Shown: positions 10,532 to 19,537 of the stretch, piece by piece | Layout: every line of letters starts with the position of its first letter | Numbering within the stretch: position 1 is the first letter of the stretch | Notes under the pieces: generated by a model | The model's database searches: none | What the model saw: only the letters and a program-made list of their open reading frames with translations | Told to the model about the DNA's origin: nothing | Translations under genes and position numbers: made by a program | Assembly (NCBI GenBank): GCA_013141175.1 | Contig: JABFRN010000001.1 | Location: 186,001-250,000, forward strand | DNA from: Lysobacter sp. | GTDB lineage: Bacteria > Pseudomonadota > Gammaproteobacteria > Xanthomonadales > Xanthomonadaceae | Reading direction: 5' to 3' | Length of the DNA stretch: 64,000 nucleotides

Positions 10532-12283
10532 TCAAGGTTTCACGGCTTTGGGCTGGCGGTCGATGAAGTCGTCGATGCCGTTCTGATTGACGTCCAGGCG
10601 TCGGCCGGACATCTGGTAGTACGTACGGCTGGCCAGGGGACCACGCACATACTTCCTCAGCTCGGGGTTCCAATAGGTGGCGTTGGGATCGACGGTGTCT
10701 CCGGTGAAATACATGGTGGTGGACGGAAACAGGTCGATATTCGTCCCCGGGAAGCAATCGGTGGTATCGGGTCCGCCGCTGATGCGGTCGCTCAGCGCTT
10801 TCAGGCAATCGTCGGCGGTGATCACCTCGTAGACATGGCGGGGCTGGTCCAGGCGGGCGATCTGCAGGCTGAGCGCTTTGCCGGGTTCGAGGGTGGCCTT
10901 GTCGACCAGCGTGCGCGTCGTGTTGGGCCAGGGGTCGAATGGCATGCCGGTGAAATCGGCGATGCGTCCGCCGCGGACCATCTGATCGAGCGCGACCACA
11001 CGCGGCAATTCGCGGGCCTGCAGGTTGTTCAACTGCAACGGCACAGCGGCCAGATTGAACACGCCGAGATTCAGGCGCCCGCCCGCGGTATCGAGCGTGC
11101 CGGCATCGAAGGCATGCAATCTCGGGTTGAGCGCCATCGCGACGTTGGCGGCGTTTTTCAGGATGACATCCTTGATCACGATCGGATTGAGCGTGCTCAG
11201 GCTGAAGTTCACCGTCGTGAACGTCGCGCCGATATGAAACAGCACGCCACCGGGTGCCTGGCCGGGCGTGCCGACGCAGCTGCCGGGATTGGGCGTACTC
11301 CAGCGCAATGTGTACGGATAGTAGGTGCCTCCCTGGAACACCTGCGAAGGCCCCGTGGGCCCGATGACGGTCGGATTGATCCATGGGCTGCTGCAGCCGT
11401 TGAACGACCAGGCGATCACCGGCGGCGTGGCCGATGGATACAGCACGGTCATGTCGAGACTGTGCGCCGCTGCCGCGTTGGGATTGACCATGTCCCAATT
11501 CCACATCGTCTGCAGCGAGAGGCCCAGGTTGGAGGCGAGGGTCGAGAATTCGCCATCGCTGAAATGGCGCCGATAGCCGGCGCGATTCTCGGCGGTCAAA
11601 CTGCCGCCCGCCGGCATGATGTGATGCTGATAGATGTCTTCGCCGGGCGCGAGCGTGGTGTTGTGGGCCAGACCGTAATTGTGGCCGGCTTCGTGCGCGG
11701 CGGTGCCGCCGATGGAGTTGGCCCAGCGGTCGAGCGTCGAGTTGGCGCCGTTCAACGCGCCGCCCGGTCCACCGGTCCACGCCTGGTAGGTCCCGCCCCA
11801 GACATACGAATAGTCGACGGCGGTGGCATCGCCCGTATCGACTGCCTGCGCCAGCCCGAACAGATAACCGTCCGCCACATCGGAAGCGGTCGTGACTGCG
11901 ACGGTACTGCGACGGGGAAACGTCGTCGGCGGTAGTGAGGACGTCGGAATCACTTGCACGTTGAATTCGCAGTAGTCGAGTTCGACGACATGCGTCACCG
12001 CGTCGCGCAGTGCGGTGGTGGTACCCGTGTAGCTGGGCAGATCGGCGGCGCTGAACGGCGCGGCGGGATTGGTCGCCGATGCGGCCGAGAAGCCGAACGA
12101 GGGATACGCCATCGACGCGGTCGGATACAGCAGGTAAAGCTTGTTGGCCTTGTTGGCCGGATTGTAGGCGAGGCAATTGGCCGCAAGGGACGGGAGGCTC
12201 GGTGCAAGCAGCGCGAGCGCGAGGGCCAGTGATGTACGGCGCAGCGTACGTGCGCGATGGCGCGGGTTCGTCGAATCTTTCAT
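10532..12283 (-). CDS. Secreted metzincin-type zinc metalloprotease
   Basis: A 583-residue exported protein. A signal peptide (ARTLRRTSLALALALLAPSLPSLAA) precedes the mature part. Residues 197-207 read HEAGHNYGLAH, the full metzincin zinc motif HExxHxxGxxH with catalytic Glu198, and M223 in HHIMPAGG is a plausible Met-turn. The protein is therefore a zinc endopeptidase, likely extracellular. The C-terminus contains a calcium-type loop (DVNQNGIDDFID). The middle (about 290-560) is beta-rich and unrecognised. It sits inside the conserved hfl-purA operon, between the DUF2065 gene and purA, with its own terminator. No propeptide boundary could be assigned. The 276 bp upstream hold no gene. Confidence 0.85.
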   Translation of the reverse strand: MKDSTNPRHRARTLRRTSLALALALLAPSLPSLAANCLAYNPANKANKLYLLYPTASMAYPSFGFSAASATNPAAPFSAADLPSYTGTTTALRDAVTHVVELDYCEFNVQVIPTSSLPPTTFPRRSTVAVTTASDVADGYLFGLAQAVDTGDATAVDYSYVWGGTYQAWTGGPGGALNGANSTLDRWANSIGGTAAHEAGHNYGLAHNTTLAPGEDIYQHHIMPAGGSLTAENRAGYRRHFSDGEFSTLASNLGLSLQTMWNWDMVNPNAAAAHSLDMTVLYPSATPPVIAWSFNGCSSPWINPTVIGPTGPSQVFQGGTYYPYTLRWSTPNPGSCVGTPGQAPGGVLFHIGATFTTVNFSLSTLNPIVIKDVILKNAANVAMALNPRLHAFDAGTLDTAGGRLNLGVFNLAAVPLQLNNLQARELPRVVALDQMVRGGRIADFTGMPFDPWPNTTRTLVDKATLEPGKALSLQIARLDQPRHVYEVITADDCLKALSDRISGGPDTTDCFPGTNIDLFPSTTMYFTGDTVDPNATYWNPELRKYVRGPLASRTYYQMSGRRLDVNQNGIDDFIDRQPKAVKP

Positions 12284-12559
12284 GTCGGATCACTCCTTGA
12301 CCATACGAAAGGAACATCGGCGACATGTACCTTCATCGCCGACGACGATGGGACACGGAAAGGACCCGGATCGAGATGCCTGCCTTGGCGTGTCACGGAT
12401 CGATTGTGCGCTTCATGCCTTCGGAATCAAGGAAGAAACAGGGCAGAAATCGCATGCCGGCGGCAGCGTTTCCGGAGTCGCTGTCGCAAAAAACGGATCG
12501 GGATGAACCGTCCTGCCGGTCGGGCGGCACGCCCTGTCGGCACCGGCGGGTTGGCCGGG

Positions 12560-12745
12560 CTAGCTGCGAACGAGGGTCAGCGCGATCAGACCACCCGCCA
12601 GGACAAGCCCGCCGATCAGCCGCAGCTGTCTCGCGGGCATGGCCAGCAGTTGCTCGGCGGTCCGCTTCCAGACGTTGGGAAAAGCGAACAGCAGCAATCC
12701 TTCGAGCACCGCGACGAGCGCGAGCGCGGCCCAGAGATCGTTCAT
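12560..12745 (-). CDS. DUF2065 small membrane protein (YjeT-like)
   Basis: A 61-residue protein with two membrane helices (WAALALVAVLEGLLLFAFP and RLIGGLVLAGGLIALTLV) joined by a short basic loop. It belongs to the YjeT/DUF2065 family, found between hflC and purA in E. coli; it follows hflC here by 16 bp. Function unknown. Start at ATG 12745 (MNDLWAAL) rather than the TTG six bases upstream. Confidence 0.88.
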   Translation of the reverse strand: MNDLWAALALVAVLEGLLLFAFPNVWKRTAEQLLAMPARQLRLIGGLVLAGGLIALTLVRS

Positions 12746-12761
12746 GGGCAACGCGCAGCGA

Positions 12762-13625
12762 TCAACGATCGCTGCGCATGTACTGCAGGAACGGGTCGTC
12801 CTTGTCGAGCACGATCACCGCATCGCCGTCGGAGAACGAGCCGCGATAGGCTTCGAGGCTGCGCTGGAACGCATAGAAGCTGGGGTCGGCGTTGGCGGCG
12901 TTGCCGTAGATGCGCGCGGCTTCGCCATCGCCCTCGCCGCGCATTTTCTGCGCGTCGCGTTCGGCTTCGGCCAGGATGACGTTGCTGTCGCGATCGGCCT
13001 GGGCGCGGATCTGGTTGGCCTGTTCCTCGCCTTCGGCGCGGAGCTTGCTGGCGACCTGCTGACGCTGTGCGCTCATCCGGCGATACACGTCGCGGATCAC
13101 CTGGCTGTCGGTGGGCAGGTCGATCTGCTTGATGCGCAGATCGACGATGCGCACACCCAGCGTGGCGGCGGCCTTGTTGATGGCAGCAAGCTGCGCGCCG
13201 GCGATCTTGCTGCGTTCGCCGGACACCACCTGCGAAAGCGTGCGCGCGTTGATCTCGTTGCGCAGCGAGTCCTTGATGATCGGTGCGAGGCGGTCGATGG
13301 CGGCGGCTTCATCACCGGCGGTGGCGCGGTAGAACGCGCGGCTGTCGCGGATCTGGCCGACGGCGAAGAAGTCGACGCTCACGTCCTTGCGCTCGGAGGT
13401 GAGGTAGCGCTCGGGTTCGGCGGGCAGCACCTGGAAGCGACCGTCGAAGATGCGGGCGCTCTCGACCAGCGGCACCTTGAAATGCAGGCCGGGGCCAAGG
13501 TCGCTGCGTACGACCTTGCCGAGATTCAGCACGATGGCGGTGTGACCTTCGCGCACGACGAACATCGAGCCCATCAACGCGAACAGGGCGATCGCGGCGA
13601 GCGGGATCCAGAGGGAAATTCTCAT
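12762..13625 (-). CDS. hflC: HflC, SPFH-domain regulator of FtsH
   Basis: A 287-residue inner-membrane protein with one N-terminal helix (SLWIPLAAIALFALMGSMFVV) and a large periplasmic SPFH/band-7 domain. With HflK it forms the cage around FtsH that modulates degradation of membrane proteins. The sequence shows the typical REGHTAIVLNLGKV start, a coiled-coil RMSAQRQQVASKLRAEGEEQ stretch, and AEAERDAQKMRGEGDGEA. Its start overlaps the stop of hflK (ATGA). Confidence 0.97.
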   Translation of the reverse strand: MRISLWIPLAAIALFALMGSMFVVREGHTAIVLNLGKVVRSDLGPGLHFKVPLVESARIFDGRFQVLPAEPERYLTSERKDVSVDFFAVGQIRDSRAFYRATAGDEAAAIDRLAPIIKDSLRNEINARTLSQVVSGERSKIAGAQLAAINKAAATLGVRIVDLRIKQIDLPTDSQVIRDVYRRMSAQRQQVASKLRAEGEEQANQIRAQADRDSNVILAEAERDAQKMRGEGDGEAARIYGNAANADPSFYAFQRSLEAYRGSFSDGDAVIVLDKDDPFLQYMRSDR

Positions 13626-14749
13626 CGGCTGCCTCCATTGCGGCCCGCACTGCGGGCTTTGCGGGCGGTCGTGGGTTCTTCGGGGGTGGCAGTCACGGTG
13701 GGCGCGATCAGCTCTGGCGGCGGCGCTTCGCTGGTGACCGGCGCGGCCCCGCGGCCCGGGGCGACGGGCAGATACAGCAGCTGACGGCTGTCGCCGCCGA
13801 CGATCTTGCGGTTATCGGCCAATACTTTCTGCACGGTTTCCAGCCACAGGCGTTTGCGGGTGACCTCAGGCGCAGTGCGGTATTGCTGCAACAGCAGCGT
13901 GAAGCGGGTGGCGTCGCCGGTGGCGCGGGCGATGGACGCGGTCTTGTAGCCTTCGGAGACGGTGCGTGTGCGCGCGGCCTCGCCTCGGGCCTCCGGCACG
14001 ACCTTCGCGGCGTAGGCGCGGGCTTCGCTGATCAGGCGATCCTTGTCCTGCTGGGCGCTGTTGACGTCGTCGAACGCGGGTTTCACTTCTTCGGGCGGGC
14101 GCGCGTTGGGCAGGTTCAGTTCGGTGACGGCCAGGCCGGTGTTGTAGTTCTGCAGCGATTTCTGCAGGCGCACGCGCGCGGCCACGGCCAGCGCGTCGCG
14201 CGCGCCGAGCACGGTGTCCAGCGTGGAACGGCCCACTTGCTCGCGCACGGAACTCAATGCGGCCTGTTTGAGCATTTCCTCGGCGTCGCGGGTACCGAAC
14301 AGCGCGAGCCGCGGGTCGCTGATGCGGTACTGCACGTTGATCTCGACCTGGACGATGTTCTCGTCGCTGGTCAGCACCGGCACGCTGTCGCTGTAGTTCT
14401 TGATCTCGGTCGCGTTGACCTTGTAGACGCTTTCGATCGGCCACGGCAGCTTGAAGCTGGGGCCGGGATCCATGGTCCGCACGAACTTGCCGAAGCGCAG
14501 CACCACGCCGCGCTCCTGCTCGGTGACCAGCACGAAGGAGCTGAAGACCAGCCACAGACCGATCGCCGCCAGACCCCAGCGCAGCGGATGGTTGCCGCCG
14601 CCACCGTCGAAGATCCCGCGCAGGCGGGCGAGGATGTCGTCGAATCCACCGCCGCCACGACCGTTCTGGCGGGGTTTCCATGGCGAGCGTTGATTGCCCC
14701 CACCGGAAGAGGAATCGTCGTTCTTGTTACCGGGAGTATTCCAGGCCAT
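13622..14749 (-). CDS. hflK: HflK, SPFH-domain regulator of FtsH
   Basis: A 375-residue partner of HflC. A Gly/Asn/Ser-rich cytoplasmic N-terminus (KNDDSSSGGGNQ) is followed by one membrane helix (GLAAIGLWLVFSSFVLV), then the SPFH domain beginning TEQERGVVLRFGKFV and a coiled-coil region rich in EARGEAARTRT. The C-terminal tail is Pro/Ala/Thr-rich and ends in basic residues. It is coupled to hflC by ATGA; hflX lies 77 bp upstream. ftsH, the target of the complex, is also in this window at 24.3-26.3 kb. Confidence 0.97.
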   Translation of the reverse strand: MAWNTPGNKNDDSSSGGGNQRSPWKPRQNGRGGGGFDDILARLRGIFDGGGGNHPLRWGLAAIGLWLVFSSFVLVTEQERGVVLRFGKFVRTMDPGPSFKLPWPIESVYKVNATEIKNYSDSVPVLTSDENIVQVEINVQYRISDPRLALFGTRDAEEMLKQAALSSVREQVGRSTLDTVLGARDALAVAARVRLQKSLQNYNTGLAVTELNLPNARPPEEVKPAFDDVNSAQQDKDRLISEARAYAAKVVPEARGEAARTRTVSEGYKTASIARATGDATRFTLLLQQYRTAPEVTRKRLWLETVQKVLADNRKIVGGDSRQLLYLPVAPGRGAAPVTSEAPPPELIAPTVTATPEEPTTARKARSAGRNGGSR

Positions 14750-14826
14750 GCCTGCTCCAAAGCGAATGCGCTCCGCAGGAATGCGGGCGTGGGGTGGATA
14801 TTACAAGTGGACGTTTCATGAGGATG

Positions 14827-16197
14827 TTACCCGGGAAGCCCGTCGTCTTCGGGCGGCAGCAGCGGCTCGAGCGCATCGCCACCGGGCCCGGCGGCCAGTT
14901 TCTCCGCGTCGCTCAGGGCCAGATCGATCTCGATGACCCAACCGCCACCATCGTCTTCGTGGGTTTCGGTGCGCACCGCTTCCAACTCGTACAGGCGCGC
15001 ACGGAGTCGACCAGACCGTGCCGGCAGGTGCACGGTGCCCGCGACCCGCCGCAGACCCAGCCGCGCGACCAGCGCGGCGCGCAGCAGGTCGAAACCGCTT
15101 CCGTCGCGCGCCGACAGCCAGACCCGTTCGCGGGCGACCTCTTCCAGCCCGTGACCGTCGGCGGCGATGGCGCTGCTGTCGCCCTCGCCCGCCGCCTGCA
15201 GGGCGATGTCGTGTCGCGGCACGGCGCCTTCGATCCGGTCGATCTTGTTGTAGACCAGCAACTGCGGAATCCCGCCCGCGCCCACTTCCTCCAGCACCGC
15301 TTCGACCTGGGCGATGCGTTCGTCGCGCAGCGGGTCGGCGGCATCGATCACATGCAGCAGCAGATCGGCTTCACGTGCTTCGGACAGCGTGGAACGGAAC
15401 GCCGCGACGAGATCGTGCGGCAGGTCGCGGACGAAACCCACGGTATCGGCCAGCATCGCCGCGCCGCCGGGCAGCGCGATCCGGCGCACGGTCGGATCGA
15501 GGGTGGCGAACAGACGGTCGTCGGCATACGCGTCGGCGCCGGTCAGCGCGTTGAACAGCGTCGATTTTCCGGCGTTGGTGTAGCCCACCAGCGCGACGCG
15601 CGGAAGTTCGCTGCGGACCCGGGCGCGACGCATCTGGGTGTGCTGCACTTCGACCTTGTCGAGGCGCTTCTGCAATTGTTCGACCCGCTTCTGCAGCAGG
15701 CGGCGATCGGTTTCGAGCTGGGTTTCGCCCGGCCCGCGCAGGCCGATGGCGCCGCCGCGCTGGCGTTCGAGATGGCTCCAGCCGCGCACCAGGCGCGTGG
15801 CCATGTGCCGCAGTTGCGCAAGCTCGACCTGCAGTTTGCCTTCGTGACTGCGCGCGCGCTGGGCGAAGATGTCGAGGATCAGGCCGGTGCGATCGACCAC
15901 GCGGCGACCCAGCGCTTTTTCGAGATTGCGCTCCTGCACCGGGCTCAGGGTGTGGTTGACCAGGACCAGATCGGCGCCGGTGGCGTCGGCCGCAGCCTTG
16001 ACCTCTTCCAGCTTGCCGCTGCCGATCAGGATGGCGGCGTTGGGGCGGTCGATGCGGGCATGCAGCATCGCCGCGACCGTGGCGCCTGCGGAGCGGGCGA
16101 GATCGGCGAATTCTTCCAGCACGTCCGGCTCCGGCGGGCCGCCGGCATGGGTCTGGATCAACAACGCGATTTCGCCCTTGCGGGATCGTTCGAACAA
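14827..16197 (-). CDS. hflX: Ribosome-associated GTPase HflX
   Basis: A 456-residue GTPase that binds and splits stalled 50S/70S ribosomes. An N-terminal HflX domain (SAGATVAAMLHARIDRPNA, IGSGKLEE) and a glycine-rich GLRGPGETQLETDRR linker precede the G domain with P-loop GYTNAGKST at 205-213, DTVGF and NKID. The frame stays open much further upstream, but homology begins at FERSRKGEIALLIQTH. The codon just before it is TTG at 16197, taken here as the start although no good ribosome-binding site is seen. The upstream open frame runs through a 29-bp repeat and hfq and is not coding. Confidence 0.93.
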   Translation of the reverse strand: MFERSRKGEIALLIQTHAGGPPEPDVLEEFADLARSAGATVAAMLHARIDRPNAAILIGSGKLEEVKAAADATGADLVLVNHTLSPVQERNLEKALGRRVVDRTGLILDIFAQRARSHEGKLQVELAQLRHMATRLVRGWSHLERQRGGAIGLRGPGETQLETDRRLLQKRVEQLQKRLDKVEVQHTQMRRARVRSELPRVALVGYTNAGKSTLFNALTGADAYADDRLFATLDPTVRRIALPGGAAMLADTVGFVRDLPHDLVAAFRSTLSEAREADLLLHVIDAADPLRDERIAQVEAVLEEVGAGGIPQLLVYNKIDRIEGAVPRHDIALQAAGEGDSSAIAADGHGLEEVARERVWLSARDGSGFDLLRAALVARLGLRRVAGTVHLPARSGRLRARLYELEAVRTETHEDDGGGWVIEIDLALSDAEKLAAGPGGDALEPLLPPEDDGLPG

Positions 16198-16278
16198 ACC
16201 GGGGATATCCGTGGGGGAAGCGGGTGTGCAGTATGACCCGCGCAGGGCGAGGACGGGCGTCGGCGCGGCAAAAGACCG

Positions 16279-16365
16279 GAACGATCGAGCGCGGAAATGT
16301 CGAGCCCGAACGATCGAACCCGGACATATCGAGCCCGAACGATCGAACCCGGACATATCGAGCCT
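16279..16365. repeat. Three tandem copies of a 29-bp unit in the hfq-hflX gap
   Basis: Units are 16279-16307, 16308-16336 and 16337-16365. The second and third differ at one base and the first at a few more. Each contains GAACGATCGA and, in the later copies, CCGGACATATCGAGCC. 29 bp is not a multiple of three and the array lies in the 221-bp gap between hfq and the likely hflX start, so it is non-coding minisatellite-like DNA. There are no spacers. Confidence 0.9.
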
Positions 16366-16418
16366 GGACGACCAGGCCAGGGCAACCGGACGCCCCCGGG
16401 CGGGGGGCGCCGCCGCGA

Positions 16419-16706
16419 TCAGTCCGCGATACCGCCGCCGACCGGCCCGCTGTCGTCGTCGTTCTCGGACGAATGCACATAACCGCCACCCGGCCCCACG
16501 CGCACATTGCGTGCCGGCACCACGGTGGAGATCGCATGCTTGTAGACCATCTGGCTGACGGTGTTGCGCAGCAGGACGACGAACTGGTCGAAGGATTCGA
16601 TCGTGCCCTGCAACTTGATGCCGTTGACGAGGTAGATCGACACCGGCACGCGCTCGCGGCGGAGCGCATTCAAAAAAGGATCCTGCAAAGACTGCCCCTT
16701 GGACAT
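16419..16706 (-). CDS. hfq: RNA chaperone Hfq
   Basis: A 95-residue Sm-like hexameric protein that pairs small RNAs with mRNAs. The N-terminus [20 protein letters not shown] carries Sm1 residues, followed by [20 protein letters not shown] and the Sm2 motif [10 protein letters not shown]. The C-terminal tail is short and acidic (SSENDDDSG). ATG 16706 is chosen because it matches the family and has GGGGAA upstream. Lies between miaA and hflX as in E. coli. Confidence 0.98.
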   Translation of the reverse strand: MSKGQSLQDPFLNALRRERVPVSIYLVNGIKLQGTIESFDQFVVLLRNTVSQMVYKHAISTVVPARNVRVGPGGGYVHSSENDDDSGPVGGGIAD

Positions 16707-16874
16707 GGTGTTCCCCATTCGGGTTCTTGTTATTGGATGCCGCACGATGGCGACGACTGCGTGCCAGCGGTTCCGGTCGCAATGCGACACGGCACTCCCC
16801 TGCCGGACCCTTCGATGTTTACACAACTGCGCGCGGACCGGAAGCCGGCGGAAGGTCCAGGCACTGCCGCCCGA

Positions 16875-17834
16875 TCAGCCCCCGAGGAATCCGCGCAGCG
16901 CCGCCTGCAGCCGCGCGCGGTCGGCTTCAGGGTCGAACCACTGCAGGCCCGGATCGCTGCGCAACCAGGTCAGCTGGCGCTTGGCGAGCTGGCGGGTGGC
17001 GAAAATCGCGCGGTCGCGGAATCCGCTGGCAGACAACGTACCGTCGAGATGTTCCCAGGCTTGCCGGTATCCGACTGCGCGCAATGCGGGCAAGTCCAAC
17101 GGCGCCGGATGCGTCCGCAGTTCCGGCAACGCGCGCAGGCTGCGGACTTCATCGAGAAAGCCGGCATCGAGCATCGCGTCGAATCGCCGCTCGATCCGCG
17201 CGTGCAGCACGGCGCGATCGCGTGGCGCCACCGCGACTTTCAGCACACGGCACGGGAATCGCTGCGCGGCGGCGGCCGTCTCACGCTGCCAGTCGCTGAT
17301 CGATCGGCCGCTGAGGCGATACACCTCCAGCGCACGCTGGATCCGCTGCGGATCGTTGACATGGATACGCGCGGCGGCAGCAGCGTCGACGAGCGCAAGC
17401 TCGGCGTGCATCGCTGCCCAGCCGCGCGCATCGGCTTCGGTCGCCAGCTGCGCGCGCATCGCCGGATCGGCCTCGGGCATCGGCGACAAGCCCTGCAGCA
17501 GTGCGCGGAAATACAGGCCTGTGCCGCCGGTCAGGATCGGCAGACGCCCGCGCGCGACGATGTCGTCGACCGCAGCGCGCGCATCGTTGGCGAAATCGGC
17601 CGCCGAATACGGCTGCCACGGCGCGCGCACATCGATCAAATGATGCGGCACCGATGCGCGTTCCGCTTCGGAAGGTTTCGCCGCGCCGATATCGAGCCCG
17701 CGATAGACCAATGCCGAATCGACGCTGACGATCTCGCCGCCGAAGCGCTGCGCCCAGTCGAGCGCAAGCGCGGTCTTGCCCGATGCGGTCGGACCCATCA
17801 ATGCGATGGCGAGGGGGCGGGTGTCGGCGGTCAT
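16875..17834 (-). CDS. miaA: tRNA dimethylallyltransferase
   Basis: A 319-residue enzyme that adds a dimethylallyl group to A37 of tRNAs reading UNN codons. The P-loop GPTASGKT is at 14-21, then [43 protein letters not shown], and the [17 protein letters not shown] tRNA-binding segment. It is the first gene of the operon running through hfq and hflX. A 49-bp perfect palindrome lies just upstream, between its start and putP. Confidence 0.98.
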   Translation of the reverse strand: MTADTRPLAIALMGPTASGKTALALDWAQRFGGEIVSVDSALVYRGLDIGAAKPSEAERASVPHHLIDVRAPWQPYSAADFANDARAAVDDIVARGRLPILTGGTGLYFRALLQGLSPMPEADPAMRAQLATEADARGWAAMHAELALVDAAAAARIHVNDPQRIQRALEVYRLSGRSISDWQRETAAAAQRFPCRVLKVAVAPRDRAVLHARIERRFDAMLDAGFLDEVRSLRALPELRTHPAPLDLPALRAVGYRQAWEHLDGTLSASGFRDRAIFATRQLAKRQLTWLRSDPGLQWFDPEADRARLQAALRGFLGG

Positions 17835-17851
17835 CGAATGCTTGCGTCTAC

Positions 17852-17900
17852 TGTGGGAGGGGCTTCAGCCCCGACAGTCGGGGCTGAAGCCCCTCCCACA
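17852..17900. repeat. Perfect 49-bp palindrome (REP-like) between putP and miaA
   Basis: Two exact 24-base arms (starting TGTGGGAGGGGCTTCAGCCC) separated by a single A. The RNA would form one very stable hairpin. It resembles the short extragenic palindromes widespread in xanthomonad genomes. It follows putP by 6 bp... in coordinate terms it lies between the putP stop side (17907) and the miaA start (17834), upstream of miaA on the minus strand, and could end putP transcription. Confidence 0.9.
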
Positions 17901-17906
17901 AGCAGA

Positions 17907-19415
17907 TCAATAGCCATGCACCTTCAGCGTCTCCATCACGCCCTTGTGCCGGAACTGCACTTCATCCGAAGGTGCCTTGCCGAGACGGCTGATCACGAAG
18001 ATCGCGATGCACGCGGCGATCACGCCCGGCACCATTTCGTAGAGTTCGCTGCCGTGCTGCTTCACCGCGATCTCCTTCCACAGGATCACGGTCGCAGCGC
18101 CAGCCAGCATCCCGGCAAGTGCACCATTGCGGGTCATGCGTCCCCAGAACAGCGAACACAACACCACCGGGCCGAACGCGGCGCCGAAACCGGCCCAGGC
18201 ATACGACACCAGTCCGAGGACGCGGCTGTCCGGATCGCGCGCGATCCAGATCGCCAGCAGCGCCACCATCAGCACCATCGTGCGGCCGAACCACACCAGT
18301 TCGCGCTGAGTCGCGTTCGGGCGCACGAAACCCTTGAAGAAATCCTCGGTGAGCGCGCTGGAACACACCAGCAGCTGGCACGACAGCGTGCTCATGATCG
18401 CGGCCAGAATCGCCGACAGCAGCACGCCCGCGACCCACGGGTTGAACAGCACGGTCGCGAGCTGGATGAAGACGCGCTCGGAATTTTCGGCGACCGGGCC
18501 CACCTGGTCCGGATGCTGGGCGAAATAGGCATTGCCGAAGAGCCCCACCGCCATCGCACCGAACAGGCACAGCACCATCCAGGCCATGCCGATGCGGCGT
18601 GCCTTGGGAATGGTGGAGAGCGAATCGGCGGCCATGAACCGGGCGAGGATATGCGGCTGCCCGAAGTAACCCAGGCCCCACGCGAGCAGCGAGACGATGC
18701 CGACGAACCCCAGCGCGCCGCCCTTGAACCAGTCGAGCTTGGCCGGATCGGTCTGTTCGATCAGTGCAAGGCTGGCATCGACGCCGCCGCTGCCCAGCAC
18801 CACCATGATCGGTGTCAGCACCAGCGCGAAGATCATCAGCGATGCCTGCACGGTATCGGTCCAGCTCACCGCGAGAAAGCCGCCGATCAGCGTGTACAGG
18901 ATCGTCGCCGCCGCGCCCCACCACAGCGCTTCCGCGTAGGGCACGCCGAACACGCTCTCGAACAAACGCGCACCGGCGACGATGCCGCTGGCGCAGTACA
19001 CCGCGAAGAACACCAGGATCACGATCGCCGAGAACACGCGCAGCACTTTGCTGCGATCCTCGAAGCGGTGGGTGAAATAGTCGGGCAAGGTCAGTGCGTT
19101 GCGGGTGCGCTCGGTGTAGACGCGCAGCGGGCCGGCGACGAATTTCCAGTTGCACCATGCACCGACGATCAATCCCAGCGCGATCCACGCCTCCGACACG
19201 CCGCCGAGATACAGCGCGCCCGGCAGGCCCATCAACAGCCAGCCGCTCATGTCCGAGGCACCCGCCGACAGCGCGGTCACCACGCTGCCCAGCGAACGCC
19301 CGCCGAGGATGTAGTCGTCGAAACTGCGGGTGGAACGCCACGCCCAAAGGCCGATGAGGATCATCGCGATCAGATAGACGCCAAAGGTGATGAGCAGCGG
19401 CTGGCCAGCGGTCAT
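17907..19415 (-). CDS. putP: Sodium/proline symporter
   Basis: A 502-residue sodium:solute symporter with about thirteen membrane helices. The opening ITFGVYLIAMILIGLWAWRST, the block GGRSLGSVVTALSAGASDMSGWLLMGLPGA and GLGYFGQPHILARFMA are diagnostic of PutP. It imports proline with sodium for use as nutrient or osmoprotectant. ATG 19415 is chosen since it starts directly at the first helix. The upstream in-frame extension runs into the alkB side and is rejected. No putA is present. The alkB gene is divergent, 122 bp away. Confidence 0.96.
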   Translation of the reverse strand: MTAGQPLLITFGVYLIAMILIGLWAWRSTRSFDDYILGGRSLGSVVTALSAGASDMSGWLLMGLPGALYLGGVSEAWIALGLIVGAWCNWKFVAGPLRVYTERTRNALTLPDYFTHRFEDRSKVLRVFSAIVILVFFAVYCASGIVAGARLFESVFGVPYAEALWWGAAATILYTLIGGFLAVSWTDTVQASLMIFALVLTPIMVVLGSGGVDASLALIEQTDPAKLDWFKGGALGFVGIVSLLAWGLGYFGQPHILARFMAADSLSTIPKARRIGMAWMVLCLFGAMAVGLFGNAYFAQHPDQVGPVAENSERVFIQLATVLFNPWVAGVLLSAILAAIMSTLSCQLLVCSSALTEDFFKGFVRPNATQRELVWFGRTMVLMVALLAIWIARDPDSRVLGLVSYAWAGFGAAFGPVVLCSLFWGRMTRNGALAGMLAGAATVILWKEIAVKQHGSELYEMVPGVIAACIAIFVISRLGKAPSDEVQFRHKGVMETLKVHGY

Positions 19416-19537
19416 GCGCGGTTCCCGGATCGAGACGGATGTCGCGCAGGATACCCCGGCGGACGCCAGCGACGAATGTCGCACTGCAGCGCACGGCGGA
19501 CTTGCCACCGATCGGGGTTTGCGTACACGCTTGAACG

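Noticed and set aside
16279-16365. Tandem 29-bp units considered as a CRISPR array
   Set aside because: Units abut with no spacers and there are no cas genes.
14827-16782. hflX extended to a 651-residue protein through hfq
   Set aside because: The extra part runs through a 29-bp non-triplet repeat and hfq in another frame. Family similarity begins right at the TTG of 16197.
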